NCBI GenBank assembly: GCA_004764695.1
Contig: SMSO01000035.1
Coordinates: 3,415,040 to 3,479,039 of the forward strand
Direction of reading: 5' to 3'
Source: Schizochytrium sp. TIO01
Lineage: Eukaryota; Sar; Bigyra; Thraustochytrida; Thraustochytriidae
Length of the DNA: 64,000 nt
The notes under the pieces are model-generated. The model was not told where the DNA came from and ran no database searches. It worked only from the letters and a program-made list of their open reading frames with translations. A program made the position numbers and the translations under genes. Within the stretch, counting starts at the first letter, position 1; each line of letters starts with the position of its first letter. This document shows positions 29,833 through 40,693 of this stretch, one piece after another.

Positions 29833-31807
29833 TTACACAGGACCTTCCACGTCTGGACATTCGTCGTTTTCACATGAGATAGGCACATGCTGCGTTTTGT
29901 GAGATTCGTCAATTAATTTCTCGGATTCAAAAGAACTCTTTTCGAGACCGGCTGCAGATGGTGAATCCTGAAGAATACTCACGTCAGACTCCATGCTCTC
30001 AAGTTCAACTCGACGAGCTTCCTCCAATGCTGCCTTCCAAAGCTCCTTGTCGCAAACGATACTAACGACATCCTTGAAGAGATTCTTTCGGTAATCTGAA
30101 ATGCGAGTTGGATCAATCATATGTTCCTGAGGGTCGAAATCGCCTTTTTTGCTTTGAACAAAAGCGCTCGCAGCAACAGCAATCCAAATTCCGCAATTAT
30201 GGCTATCATTCTGCACTCGATTTTCGTAAAACAGGGGAGCATCCCAGTTGCTCAAATCTGAAAACCCTAATTTAGTAGTATACCGCTCGAGGTTTTTAAC
30301 GAGCGCAATGAATTTTTCATTACCCAAATTAACAAGAGGATTGCAGGAGTCTACAAACCAGATCCGTGATGCCTTCGTATCAATAATCGAGGCTACCCAG
30401 TGGTTTGAGTTGATCAAGTAAGGGAAGACAATTTGATCGGCTTTCAGTTTCGACTCAAGCTCTTCAGCTGCGAACCTCTCCAGCTCGTGCCCAGCCAATA
30501 GCTGCTGTACTATATCCGGACTCACGTGTTCAACTCTGTCCCTTTTCAACCGCACGTGAAGGATTGCACTGAGAGCTGAATCTGTTACATAGCCTTCACT
30601 TGCAGTATCGTACCATAAAGATTTCAAGTCTTCTACTAGGAGGACCACCTCATGGTTTCCACACATAAGAGTTCCTAGACGCTGTTTTTTGAAAGACGGG
30701 TTCTTCCATAAAAGGGCGAGATCATCGTCTGCCGTGCGCTCATGACTACGAGTCGAGTATGACGACCTATTTCTTGAAGTTTTCTTATCCGCCAAACGAA
30801 GGTCTTGGTTGGTTTGGCAAGGGCTTTCCACGCTGGCCCTTTCAGCCTCTTCGGATTTTGCGTCATAAAACTGAGGCTCCGATGGTTCTGCTTCAGCTGC
30901 CTTACTTTCTTCCAAAGGTTCGAGGTGCATTTGAAGGTTTGCTCTTTTGGCAAGATGGGATGTCTCCTTGATCGTTAGGTTCGGCTGGCGGATGTACTCT
31001 TTTTTTGGAGGGAGTCTCAGATAGCTTCATGGTATTCCGGTCTGGTAATTCTTTGTCTGTCACCGTGCTAGAATCAGTTTTTGGCACTGCTTTCTGACCA
31101 TCTGATCCGACCTTTTCGAGTTTTCCATACGGATGTACGTTAGAAGGGTTGATGCCTTTGTTTAATTCACCTATTGGTGCGCTGCATCCGACTCTTGAGC
31201 CTCTGCAGTTTGCTGTCTTACTGGCTATAGACTCGGAAATAGGATGTTCGTCGTTCGTACTTTTAACTTGATTCGCACAAGGTGAACTTTGGTACTCTTC
31301 ATTGGTTGCACCCGACCCTGTTGTACAGGAATGCTTAGCGGGGCTAATGCTCTCCCTTGAAGTAACGTCACATCTCCCTTGCTTACATTTCGACTGGGTG
31401 TCTTTGAATGAAGCTTTAGATGCGTTTAAATTCTTTGTAGGTTTGACTTCGCTAACTGGAGTCGGCAATGCCTCCTGCAATGCGTTTTGCAACTCTGGCT
31501 GGTGACTTAGGTAGATATTAACATTGCACTGCTCACCTGCAGACACAAAATGTTGTAGGAACTCTCCTGAGATCAAGTCGTTCTTACTAGCTGACTGATT
31601 GAAATATATATTAATTGTCGAGCGGTTGCCCACAGATACTATGGAGGTCGGTCGTTCAGAGCGGATCGAAGCTTGACTTTGCATTGAAGCATTCAGGTTC
31701 ACCGTATCTGGGGGACGACGTGATAAAGACGAAGATTCATTCGTCGGCAAAGCTGAAGAAGAAGAAGAAGAAGAAGAAGAAATCGCTGATGATCCAGGGA
31801 GTGACAT
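29833..31807 (-). CDS. Ulp1-like (C48) SUMO-protease-type protein, frame broken by one base
   Basis: Two overlapping frames appear to be one gene. The first (ATG 31807, to TAA 30902; 301 aa) is Ser-rich and disordered, with two short strand-like repeats (TINIYFNQ, VNIYLSHQ). The second (to 29833; 365 aa from ATG 30930, but open further upstream) carries the protease domain: NSNHWVASIID (His about 177 from that ATG), IWFVDSC (Asp 194) and VQNDSHNCGIW (Gln 240, Cys 246), a full C48 set. Removing one T of the T7 run at 31000-31006 joins them into about 658 residues; a 31-nt GT..AG segment (30967-30997) would also do so. Likely role: desumoylating or related isopeptidase, probably nuclear. The second frame could also be a separate gene starting at 30930. 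Confidence 0.65.
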
Positions 31808-33001
31808 TTGCTAGGTTTTTGTAGTGGTACGGGCAACAAACAACACAGTTGCAGCTAATAGAAAACTGGCAATACTCAGGGTATTCCTGCCTTCTGCTAT
31901 ATCACCAAGTGGTTTTGTTAACCTTGCTTTGGTGTAGATCAAACCTCCACGCACACGCGCAGCCCCCTTCAAAGTGTGAGAGACGCAGAGCAACCTAGCT
32001 TGCCAAGACTGAAGCCGACTGAACGCTGGTACTAGTAGTTAGTCTCAAGAAATGTTTCTGCACGAGCTCCTAATCCTTACAAGTAAGAGGTGCCAAGCTG
32101 TGGCTCAGCCCACGAGAGATGGTGTGTTCCTTCAATGCAAACCAAGTGGGTCGAGCACTAAAGCACTAAAGCGATCGCAAGCACTTCCGGGACAAGTGTC
32201 TGTGTTGTCTTTATTGTGGATGGAACGCCAAGCAGCACCAGACTTATTACCAGGGTAAATAATGAAAACAATAAGACCTAAAAGTAAATAAAGAAAATAC
32301 TATGAGAGCGGCACGCTCTCAAGAAGACTGACTAATTAATTCATTGACTTCAAGTGATACATGGATGCACGCATGCGCGAAGCGGGGAGCAAAGTACATC
32401 TATGAACTAATATTAGATTGCTTATGAATGCAAAACATGTGAAATTATAACCCTGAACAACGAGTTTTTATCAAGAACTTGGGCGTATAGCTAGTTTACC
32501 TTAAAAAGCAAAAATGATATGTGGTACAATAAAGTAGGGAAACTTTGTAATAACCATTTGCCTTTTCTAGTTCTTGAATCTAGTTGATGGTGAGCATGCT
32601 AGACCGGTGTAAACATTAGCTGGAGATTCTGGCTCTTATTATAGCTGGGCCATTCGAAATTATTATGAAGTTAAAACAAATGGTAGGAGCTTGATTTTAT
32701 GAAAGGAAATATTTTAAGAGCATTAATAACCTGGCCTTGCTGATTGAGCCACGGGTTAGCGCTACTAAAAATCCTAGTATATTATCGTTATGTGGATACT
32801 TTCAGGCCTCTGGTGCTTTTATTTATGAAACTGATTTTTTAAGACAAGGTTCGAAGAATTTCTAGGAGAAGCTTGTAAAGAAGAGAAAATAGTATTGAAC
32901 GAAGATCTGTGGAAAGAATATAACATTTTTGGTTAGTTTGGTTTAGTTTCACCTCTTCAATCTACTGTTGTCGCTAACTGGCTGATTCAAGTATGTCATT
33001 C
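31808..33001. other. Intergenic, no gene seen
   Basis: Spacer between the Ulp1-like gene and UXS1, both minus strand. AT-rich beyond 32.3 kb. Short frames lack coding features. Confidence 0.5.
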
Positions 33002-34336
33002 CTAGGGCGTCTTCTTCATTTTCCTTGGGCCAACTACAGTGTTTGCTTTCAAGAGCTCTGCAGGCTTGATAGGAGTAAAACTACCGGTACGACGGAGCTC
33101 CTCACGGAAGTATTCAATGGTACGCTGCAAGCCAGTACGAACGTGTACAACGGGCTCCCAGCCCAGCACACGCTTAGCCAATGAAATATCAGGCTTTCGT
33201 CTTGACGGGTCGTCTTTGGTGGCGGGAAGATTGATAATCTTACTGGAGCTTCCAGTCATCTCAACAATCATCTCAGCAAATTGCTTAATTGTGTATTCAT
33301 CAGGGTTGCCAATGTTGACAGGGCCATCGTAATCAGAATTCATGAGTTTGATGAGACCACTGACAAGATCATCGACGTATTGAAAGGAACGTGTCTGCTT
33401 GCCAGAGCCATAAATGGTAATGTCCTTTCCTTGAAGGGCCTGGATGATAAAGTTCGACACAACGCGGCCGTCATCAGGGTGCATTGCAGGGCCAAAGGTA
33501 TTGAAGATGCGAGCCACACGCACATCGACGCCATCTTGCTTATTGTAGGCATACATCATAGTCTCGGCAACACGCTTGCCCTCATCATAACACGCACGCG
33601 GACCTGTGATACTGACGCGACCATGGTACTCCTCATTTTGTGGATGGATTTCAGGATCACCATAAACCTCACTAGTAGACGCAAGCAACACCCTCGCTTT
33701 CGTTCTCTTAGCTAGACCCAACATGTTCAGGGTACCCTCTACAGAGGTCTTAATGGTCTTCACAGGGTTGTATTGATAATGAGGCGGGGATGCAGGGCAA
33801 GCAAGGTTGTAAATCTGGTCAACTTCGATCATGTAAGGGTTGACAACATCGTGATGGATGAGCTCGAAGTTGGGATGGCCAATCCACATTTCAACATTCT
33901 CCTTGCGACCAGTGAAAAAGTTATCCAAGGCATAGACGATATGGCCTTGACGCATGAGTCGATCCACCAGGTGGGAACCCACAAATCCGGCGCCTCCAGT
34001 TACAAGGATGCGCTTCTGCTGCGTGGTGAGTAGAGTTTCCACAGGGGGAAACTGTTTGACAACTCCTGGTTGGGCGTTCATTTGCGAGACGACCTTCTTC
34101 ACCTCGGCGTCAACAAGTGAACGAACATGTTCTTCGAGTGCAGTGTTGCTAGCCACCTCCTTGGCCAGGTTGGAGGCACTCTGACCAAGGTCAGCGCCAG
34201 GTCCAAACCACAAAAGCAAGAACATGCAGGCCAGCATGCCGATCGAGACTTGCGCCCATCCAGGAACACCACCCATTCTCGCAGCAGCGCCAGATCCAAG
34301 CCGCAACCTTTGTCTTCCTGTGGTTGGCAAGACCAT
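33002..34336 (-). CDS. UXS1: UDP-glucuronic acid decarboxylase (UDP-xylose synthase)
   Basis: ATG at 34336-34334, 444 aa. A single membrane helix (about 29-44) and a short coiled stem precede an extended-SDR domain, the type II Golgi/ER layout of animal and plant UXS. Seen: NAD-binding [11 protein letters not shown] (about 112-122), [13 protein letters not shown], the catalytic Thr/Ser-Tyr-Lys set in STSEVYG and YDEGKR (Tyr 250, Lys 254), [20 protein letters not shown] and [10 protein letters not shown]. It converts UDP-GlcA to UDP-Xyl using bound NAD+, supplying xylose (and, via epimerases, arabinose) for glycans. The frame is intact and intronless, about the usual family length. Confidence 0.95.
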   Translation of the reverse strand: MVLPTTGRQRLRLGSGAAARMGGVPGWAQVSIGMLACMFLLLWFGPGADLGQSASNLAKEVASNTALEEHVRSLVDAEVKKVVSQMNAQPGVVKQFPPVETLLTTQQKRILVTGGAGFVGSHLVDRLMRQGHIVYALDNFFTGRKENVEMWIGHPNFELIHHDVVNPYMIEVDQIYNLACPASPPHYQYNPVKTIKTSVEGTLNMLGLAKRTKARVLLASTSEVYGDPEIHPQNEEYHGRVSITGPRACYDEGKRVAETMMYAYNKQDGVDVRVARIFNTFGPAMHPDDGRVVSNFIIQALQGKDITIYGSGKQTRSFQYVDDLVSGLIKLMNSDYDGPVNIGNPDEYTIKQFAEMIVEMTGSSSKIINLPATKDDPSRRKPDISLAKRVLGWEPVVHVRTGLQRTIEYFREELRRTGSFTPIKPAELLKANTVVGPRKMKKTP

Positions 34337-36547
34337 TACTGCGTAGCAAGGCTACAATTTGTATTATGCAGTGAGATGGACGATAATCTTTCTTTTCTCG
34401 AGTTTAGCTCGACAAAATGCAAGTTTGGAGCTTAAGGAAGCGCTAAGCGCACTCGCTTGAGCGCAGCAAGTTCGGTATTTCCTGTGGAGCCGGCAAGCCA
34501 AACCTGGCAGATCTTGGATCCAGGTGGCTGGCTAGAAGAGCGCCTTATTTGGTGCACACCAAATTTTTTCGCAGCCTTCAGGAGCGCCTACCCAACCTTC
34601 AATGGGTCCTCTCGTCCACACACACTTCCCGGCACAGCCCTTTCGCTGCCCGTGAACTCTAGGTTTTGATCATCGCTTGCTTGCTACAAGCGTTCTTCAT
34701 CTCCTACGGTGCTTAGAACACCTGGAACTCACTAGAACATCTAGAACTTATGAATCATGTACCACATCTAGAACACCTGGACCTCCTCCGCGCTGGGCTC
34801 TCACCCTACTATTTACACTAACCATTCTGCTAGTTCCGCCGGTTCCGTGGCTCGGGCAGGTTCCTGCAGAACAAATTAAGAACGATCCAGGAACTCAGGG
34901 AACGTTCCGAATGTGCGGGAGAATCGAAGGTGCCTGAGTAAGTAAGGAAAGGAAAGGCCTCATTTCGAGACGACCACTCGCGACTAATTCGATCCGGTGA
35001 ATGCACGGAGGCCGAAGAGAGACGGGGGGATAGAGAGTGAGGTGCGGAAGAAGGGAGGCGTCCCATGGCTTTGTGCACATCGGTTGGGACCTGGAGATCC
35101 ATTTGCAAGAGCAGAGAACCTCGCTCACGCTTTGGTCGGCTTCTGACGGGCGCATTCTTGAAGCGCCGAGGCTCGCTCGTGTCACTCTCTCTCCTGCTTA
35201 TAACGCAAAAACCGTTCTTTTGGTTGCAGTATTAACCTGTGAAGCCGCTGGCTCATATGGAACAACACGTACTAATTATAGTGTGTAGACAAGAACTGTA
35301 ATGGAATTTGAGATTGTTATACGGCGAGAGTAAGCAGCGCAGAAACGATCGGCGCGGGGTCCTATACATCGCTTAGGTAGTCCTATGGAGCGAGAGGGCA
35401 ATGGGAAAATAAGGAAATAAATAAATTCTGGAGAAAAAGAGAGAGAGAGAGAGAGAGTCAAAATTTAGTGAACGGATGAGGAAACGAACGATGAACGATC
35501 GTTGAAGGGAGCAAGGAAATGAAGGCCGGCGCTGGAAATACGGGGGGTCGAAGCTTGCAGAGCGCTGTATAGTTGATCCGCAGTAGGATCTCCAAAGACT
35601 GCTTCAATGATGCGATGATGATGATGATGGGAGATCGATAAAATGCGTGTTTTAGAAGGCAATGACCTTTTTTTTATTTTTTTTTTAAAAATAATAATTG
35701 AAATTAAGTCATTTCGGAGGAAGTGAATGCAATGTTATTCATGGCATTCAATACGAATTGAAAAGGGAAAACAGTGTTTCTAAATCAAACACATCTCGTT
35801 CACTTATCTTCTTGAGACTCGAAGTTATTCAAGTCACTATAAACTTGCAAAGTTATAAAGTTAATGCAAAGTTATAAAGTTATTGCAAAGTTTTAAGTTA
35901 TTGCAAAGTTATAAAGTTAATGCAAAGTTATAAAGTTATTGCAAAGTTTTAAGTTATTGCAAAGTCATAAAGTTATTGCAAAGTTATAAAGTTATTGCAA
36001 AGTTATTGTAAAGACGGCGGAAAAGGAGAATGATGGAGCAGAAGAGAACAAAACCCGAAACGAGCACGGAAGACGCCTTCTGCGACGCTGAGGCCTGCGG
36101 AGATTGGGGCAGACGGCCTCCGGGGCAGCGCCAGGTAGGCCGGGGAGTCGAGCACGGAGCCCTCTCCCGTCGTCGCGAGGGCGCGACGGCTGGCTCGGAC
36201 GGACCAGCTACCTGACTGACTGTCCGCAAAGGCTTGCTTGAAGGCTTGCTTGAGCTTGCAAAGAAAGCCTCGTTCACTCAGTACTTGAGGCAGATTTGAC
36301 GAACTCGGGCTTGCAGATTCGGCTTACGCTGGGGGGGACTCTGGCACAGCTGGGTGGAGTAAAAGTGCCTCGGGGTAGGCACATACACGTATTTTGCGGA
36401 GAGGGGCAATAGAGAGTACTTTATTGCAAGGAGAATTGTGCCGTGGTTTGTGCAAAGAGGTAGCCAAAATTAATTTGCTTGCTGGAGCTATCGCAGGTTT
36501 GTGGAACTGAGCGTGCTAGGGAAGCTTGCTTGAAGCTCCTGGGGAAC
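34337..36547. other. Divergent intergenic region between UXS1 and the CHAT-NB-ARC-SH2 gene
   Basis: This holds both promoters. It includes a GA dinucleotide run (35437-35458), a GAT run (about 35614-35628), a T/A tract (35668-35690), a 19-bp AT-rich tandem array (35845-36013), and a possible short first exon of the CHAT gene (36030-36134). Frames on the minus strand at 34.8-35.7 kb have no recognised motifs. Confidence 0.6.
35845..36013 (+). repeat. ~19-bp AT-rich tandem repeat (gcaaagttataaagttatt)
   Basis: About nine units alternate among gcaaagttataaagttaat, gcaaagttataaagttatt and gcaaagttttaagttatt, so adjacent variants recur in a higher-order order. The array ends about 15 bp before the candidate first ATG at 36030. 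Confidence 0.9.
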
Positions 36548-39466
36548 ATGAGCGAGGAGGCCCTTCGTCGGGCAGCGGCCCTGGTGGAAACTATGCGTGT
36601 AGACGATTCTGAGAAGGATGTTGTGGACCACACTTCTGGAGTTGAGGGACCAGAAATGGCTGAACGGATCGAAGAAGATACCAGAAACAGCGATGCGGAT
36701 GCCACGGAATACAATCATGACGGTGATGCCCTGAGCAGTACAAGGAAAATTACTAATGTAGCAGCAGATGTATATAAAGCGGAAACGCTAGACTCCTCAA
36801 GCGAGTCGCGTTCCAGCGACCTGGGCACGCAGCAATTATTTGCCTATCTTTATGCATCACCTTTAACGCAGCACGGTCAAGATGGCAACAGTAAAGAAAC
36901 AGAGGAAGAGGTAGAGGCCCTAAATGTGACAAAAGAGGCCGAAGATCTGTTGAACATGTTTGATGAGGAAGGTAAGGAGCTCAGGTTTCGTGTCGAGGTG
37001 GCAACTAGAGAGTCTTTGAGGCGAACTTTGCAATCTGAGAGTGCAAACTGCTCGGCAGATGTCATTCATTTTACCTGCCACGGACGTCAAGATTTTTTAG
37101 CTCTTGAAGATGGCGCTGGTCAACTCGACGAACTCAACGCTGATGACCTTAAGAATATGCTGAATCGGGATCGCATGCCGGATGTCGTCTTTGTGAGTGC
37201 ATGCTTCTCAGAGTTTATTGGGCACATTTTCGCTGAAGCTGGTGTAAAGCATGTTGTAGCTGTAGTTCGTGAGGTTGCAGACAAGGTCGGGAAGGATTTT
37301 GCTGAGAGGTTCTACAGAGAGCTTATCAACGGCCAAACTGTAAAGTGGGCTTTCGAGGCTGCCTGGATGGACATTGCTATGACCCCAAACCGTGACGCGG
37401 CCTGGGTAGAGCGTCAGCGAGGAAAATTTAAGCTTCTGCCTGAATTTGGTATGGACCATGATGTGCCAGTCTTTGATTCCGAGCGGTTTGGCCGGGTTCG
37501 CGTAGAAACCCCTTTAAAGGCTATTAAATTCTACCCTCGCAATATTGGCAGCTCAATCATCGGCCGGGGAATTGTGGTACAACGTATTGTGCAGGCAATC
37601 GCCCCTCGTGAACTCTGTAAAGCTAATCAAAACCGTCCTCGTTGGATCACAGTTTGCGGTACTGAGGGAATAGGCAAATCTGTGTGTACAATCCTTGCTT
37701 GTAACTATGTCAGTCAGCGGAGGCACTGTAAGGCTATTTATTATATCCATCTTGCTGATCCCAACAATGCGGGGGTATCGCATGGAATCCAAGGCGCTCG
37801 TGCTGCACTTCTTAAAGCTTTTCGTTCTAATTCCATGAATCGAAGTGACCTTAGCACAGCATCATCTGAGGCGGATTTATTCAAGGGACTGAATGAACTC
37901 ACCAAAGACTATGCAGCTTACCCTGGCGACTTGATTGTTGTTCTAGACGGCTGCACGCAATGGGCACGTTGGTCTTCTGTTGCACAACCTGCTTTGGAGT
38001 CTTTCATAAAAGACTTACTCGCAGCTTGTCCTGAGGTTACGGTTTTATGTACAAGTGGTACTGCCATTTCCCCCTCTTGTGCTAGTGTTTGGAGCACTGA
38101 AGCACATGATGAATATGGCTTACCAAGAGAACATACATTAGAGGTCTTGGGGCTGTCGACACGTTACGCAGCACAGCTTCTTCTGCAGAGAACTCAGCGT
38201 CAAATTAAGGGAATCGAACTAGGCGATAGTTTATTTGATAAAAAGACGCTTAAACAAAAGTGCGAAGAGGTACTAGCACATCACCCTGTCATTCACCAGT
38301 GCCGCGGCCACCCATTAGTGATTGGAGCTGTCGCCGAAAAATTGAATCGCTGTAGGTTCAATGACAGTGATGTCGAGGAAACAGCGCGAAGCACCGCGAG
38401 ACGATTTTTCTCCTCTGCTGAGACATCATCTGGTTCAATTGCTAGAACGCATAATATCAATGATCGTTATGGGTCAAATTCAACTCATATGCAAGAGTCA
38501 CTTCATGTTAAGCCTGGTCCTGCTGCACCTGGTCGTCGCGTGCCTCCAGATATTGACCAGAGCCAACAACCACAGCATCATAATCACCAGCACATTCCTT
38601 CCCATCATATTGATCAGCAGAATCAACACCCACACGCACCTTCATCGAACGGGCTCGGGGTGCATGCAAATAATGTAAATCCTCCTTCTAACTTTAGTTC
38701 ATTCTCCAGGTCTCGCGGCAGTGGTCAACAACTCCATGCCAATGGAAGCAATGGTATGCTCGATATGAAGAAGAGGCATGATTCGAGAACAACCATCCCG
38801 TCTTCATATTCTGGCTCTTGTTCGTCAGGTCTTATTGAAGATGATTGGGTGCCGGGGTTCGTTGATGCTGCTTGCACTGAAATCGAAGCTCTTCCAGATG
38901 GGCGAGCCATGGATATGCAATGGGATGCAGTTCTGCAAAGCACCAGATCAGCACTTCACGATATTTTTGATAAGAACCCACAAATGCGGCGCTCTCTTTC
39001 TCAAGACGATTTGTACCGCATGCGTTCGGTCTATGACCGATGCTATAGTACACAAGGCCATATCTCAACTAGAAGAGTTGTCGAGTCCTTCGCAAAATGG
39101 CTTTGTTCTACAGTGAAAACATTACTTGAGAATGCTGAATACTGGAATCACAATATCATTTACGGACTTGTTGCCAAGGAAAAAGTCAACGAGATGCTGC
39201 TTTCCAAGAGCCCGGGAACTTTCATGATTCGTGTCAGTGAATCTGTTCCTGGTAGTCTTGCTGTTGCATATCATATCCACCCTCATGGCTCACCACCTCG
39301 TGTCGTCCACTCTTTAGTTGCAATGGAAAATGGTGGGAAGGTATCACTGGAATTTCGCAATGGACGTAAACACTTCGATTCTCTTCGAGGCTTCTTGATG
39401 GCTCATGCGATTTTTGCAAAGCTCTATCCTGAACAGGATAAACAAACTGTCTTACAAGCCTTGTGA
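36548..39466 (+). CDS. CHAT protease - NB-ARC-like STAND ATPase - STAT-like SH2 fusion
   Basis: ATG at 36548 gives 972 aa; an upstream exon may add about 52 residues. Domains in order: an acidic disordered N-terminus; CHAT (caspase-like) at about 95-285, with the strand LFAYLYASPL, catalytic-type HFTCHG (His about 178) and VVFVSACFSE (Cys about 219); a STAND ATPase at about 330-610, with P-loop GTEGIGKS (371-378), Walker B DLIVVLDG (461-468), VLCTSGT and a GLPL-like CRGHPLVIG (585-593); a disordered linker rich in His, Gln, Asn and Ser (about 640-760); then a helical linker and SH2 at about 765-962. The run FAKWLCSTVKTLL...WNHNIIYGLVAKEKV and PGTFMIRVSES (FLVR-type Arg about 895) follow the STAT linker-SH2 pattern. 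I infer a cytosolic NLR-like receptor or signal protease, with phosphotyrosine binding driving ATPase oligomerisation and CHAT activation. No LRR, TPR or WD repeats are present. Substrate is unknown. Confidence 0.8.
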   Translation: MSEEALRRAAALVETMRVDDSEKDVVDHTSGVEGPEMAERIEEDTRNSDADATEYNHDGDALSSTRKITNVAADVYKAETLDSSSESRSSDLGTQQLFAYLYASPLTQHGQDGNSKETEEEVEALNVTKEAEDLLNMFDEEGKELRFRVEVATRESLRRTLQSESANCSADVIHFTCHGRQDFLALEDGAGQLDELNADDLKNMLNRDRMPDVVFVSACFSEFIGHIFAEAGVKHVVAVVREVADKVGKDFAERFYRELINGQTVKWAFEAAWMDIAMTPNRDAAWVERQRGKFKLLPEFGMDHDVPVFDSERFGRVRVETPLKAIKFYPRNIGSSIIGRGIVVQRIVQAIAPRELCKANQNRPRWITVCGTEGIGKSVCTILACNYVSQRRHCKAIYYIHLADPNNAGVSHGIQGARAALLKAFRSNSMNRSDLSTASSEADLFKGLNELTKDYAAYPGDLIVVLDGCTQWARWSSVAQPALESFIKDLLAACPEVTVLCTSGTAISPSCASVWSTEAHDEYGLPREHTLEVLGLSTRYAAQLLLQRTQRQIKGIELGDSLFDKKTLKQKCEEVLAHHPVIHQCRGHPLVIGAVAEKLNRCRFNDSDVEETARSTARRFFSSAETSSGSIARTHNINDRYGSNSTHMQESLHVKPGPAAPGRRVPPDIDQSQQPQHHNHQHIPSHHIDQQNQHPHAPSSNGLGVHANNVNPPSNFSSFSRSRGSGQQLHANGSNGMLDMKKRHDSRTTIPSSYSGSCSSGLIEDDWVPGFVDAACTEIEALPDGRAMDMQWDAVLQSTRSALHDIFDKNPQMRRSLSQDDLYRMRSVYDRCYSTQGHISTRRVVESFAKWLCSTVKTLLENAEYWNHNIIYGLVAKEKVNEMLLSKSPGTFMIRVSESVPGSLAVAYHIHPHGSPPRVVHSLVAMENGGKVSLEFRNGRKHFDSLRGFLMAHAIFAKLYPEQDKQTVLQAL

Positions 39467-40693
39467 GGAGGATGTGTAGCTTGAGGTTGCAACGGTGGGC
39501 AAACCCTGACTGATTATTATAGGTCAGGAATGTATATTCTAATCGATGGCCGGGTTTAGCAGTCGAAATTGTACGTTTGTTTTAATTTTCGTTGTGCAAA
39601 CACCAAAGTGAGATAAATGTCTGTGTAGTTTTAAAAGAGAAGTTGAGGAGATACAAAGAGAAATACAGGTAAGCAAGCATATGGAATATCTTGCTCAGGT
39701 ACCAAATCAGCTTTGGTTGATCATCAAGAGAATAGAAACCCTATGTTTCTCTTTCAGACAAATAAATCTAATTCCGAGGTCTTGCCCCCTCTCTCACTGT
39801 TTCAGCCATGTTTTTTGTTTTTTTTTCAACACGGTTACAAGTGAATGAGTCTATTAGTGTGCCCTCTTTGTTTTTCGCCCGATGGTTAGTTCAGGTTTAA
39901 ATTTAGGATCCTTACAAATATAACAGCCCAACACAGTACAAACCACATTTATTTTCTGTGAGATAGGAAGATATCATTTCGTCCGTCTACAAGTTCACTT
40001 TTCCTTTTGTTTCAAAATCTGCTCTACATTTGCCATCCATGCTCTTTTAAACTCAAGTTGACGTTTTTGCCTAGGAAAACGGGACATATTCGCTTAACTG
40101 TAGTTTCCCATGTTAAACATGGCTTTTATTTTTCTAATGTGAATTATCATATCTTATTGGTCCTTTTAAATCAATCTTCTCACATTTTCACTTTCCTTTA
40201 TTGAGTCAAGCAGCGCATAGAGAGAATGGTTTTCTTATGGATCATAAGTATATATATAGCTTAACTGAACCACTATGATAAAGATGGCATGCAAATCCGA
40301 AGTTGATTGTGGCAACCATTGAACTTGAAATATATACAATTATGCGTTGCATTGGAGAGATAGGAGAGTTGAATTTTCGTAAGGACCAACCAATTTTGCT
40401 TATGCTTTCGATTCTGCTTTCGAGAGAAAAATGAGAGAATTACTATTACCTAGCTTTAAAGCTATGAAGTTTGATAGGCTTTGTTTGTTTAAGACATATA
40501 GAATATTTGAGTGCTTTTATTTTAAAGAGGGGAAATGGGACGCGCATCCTTTTCTTCTTTGGACCATCCTGGTTTACATTGCTAGCAACGGGCCTCATTT
40601 GGTATTTGCTGTGATGTGCTGTCGTGTGCCGAGGTAGCACCAACACTAGAATTTATTTAATTTGGGACAGAAACCATCAACAATACTAGCTGC
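39467..40693. other. Convergent intergenic region
   Basis: 3' flanks of the CHAT gene and Ctf4, both ending here. AT-rich, with a T tract at about 39809-39829. No gene seen; terminator or polyadenylation signals are not obvious enough to place. Confidence 0.5.
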
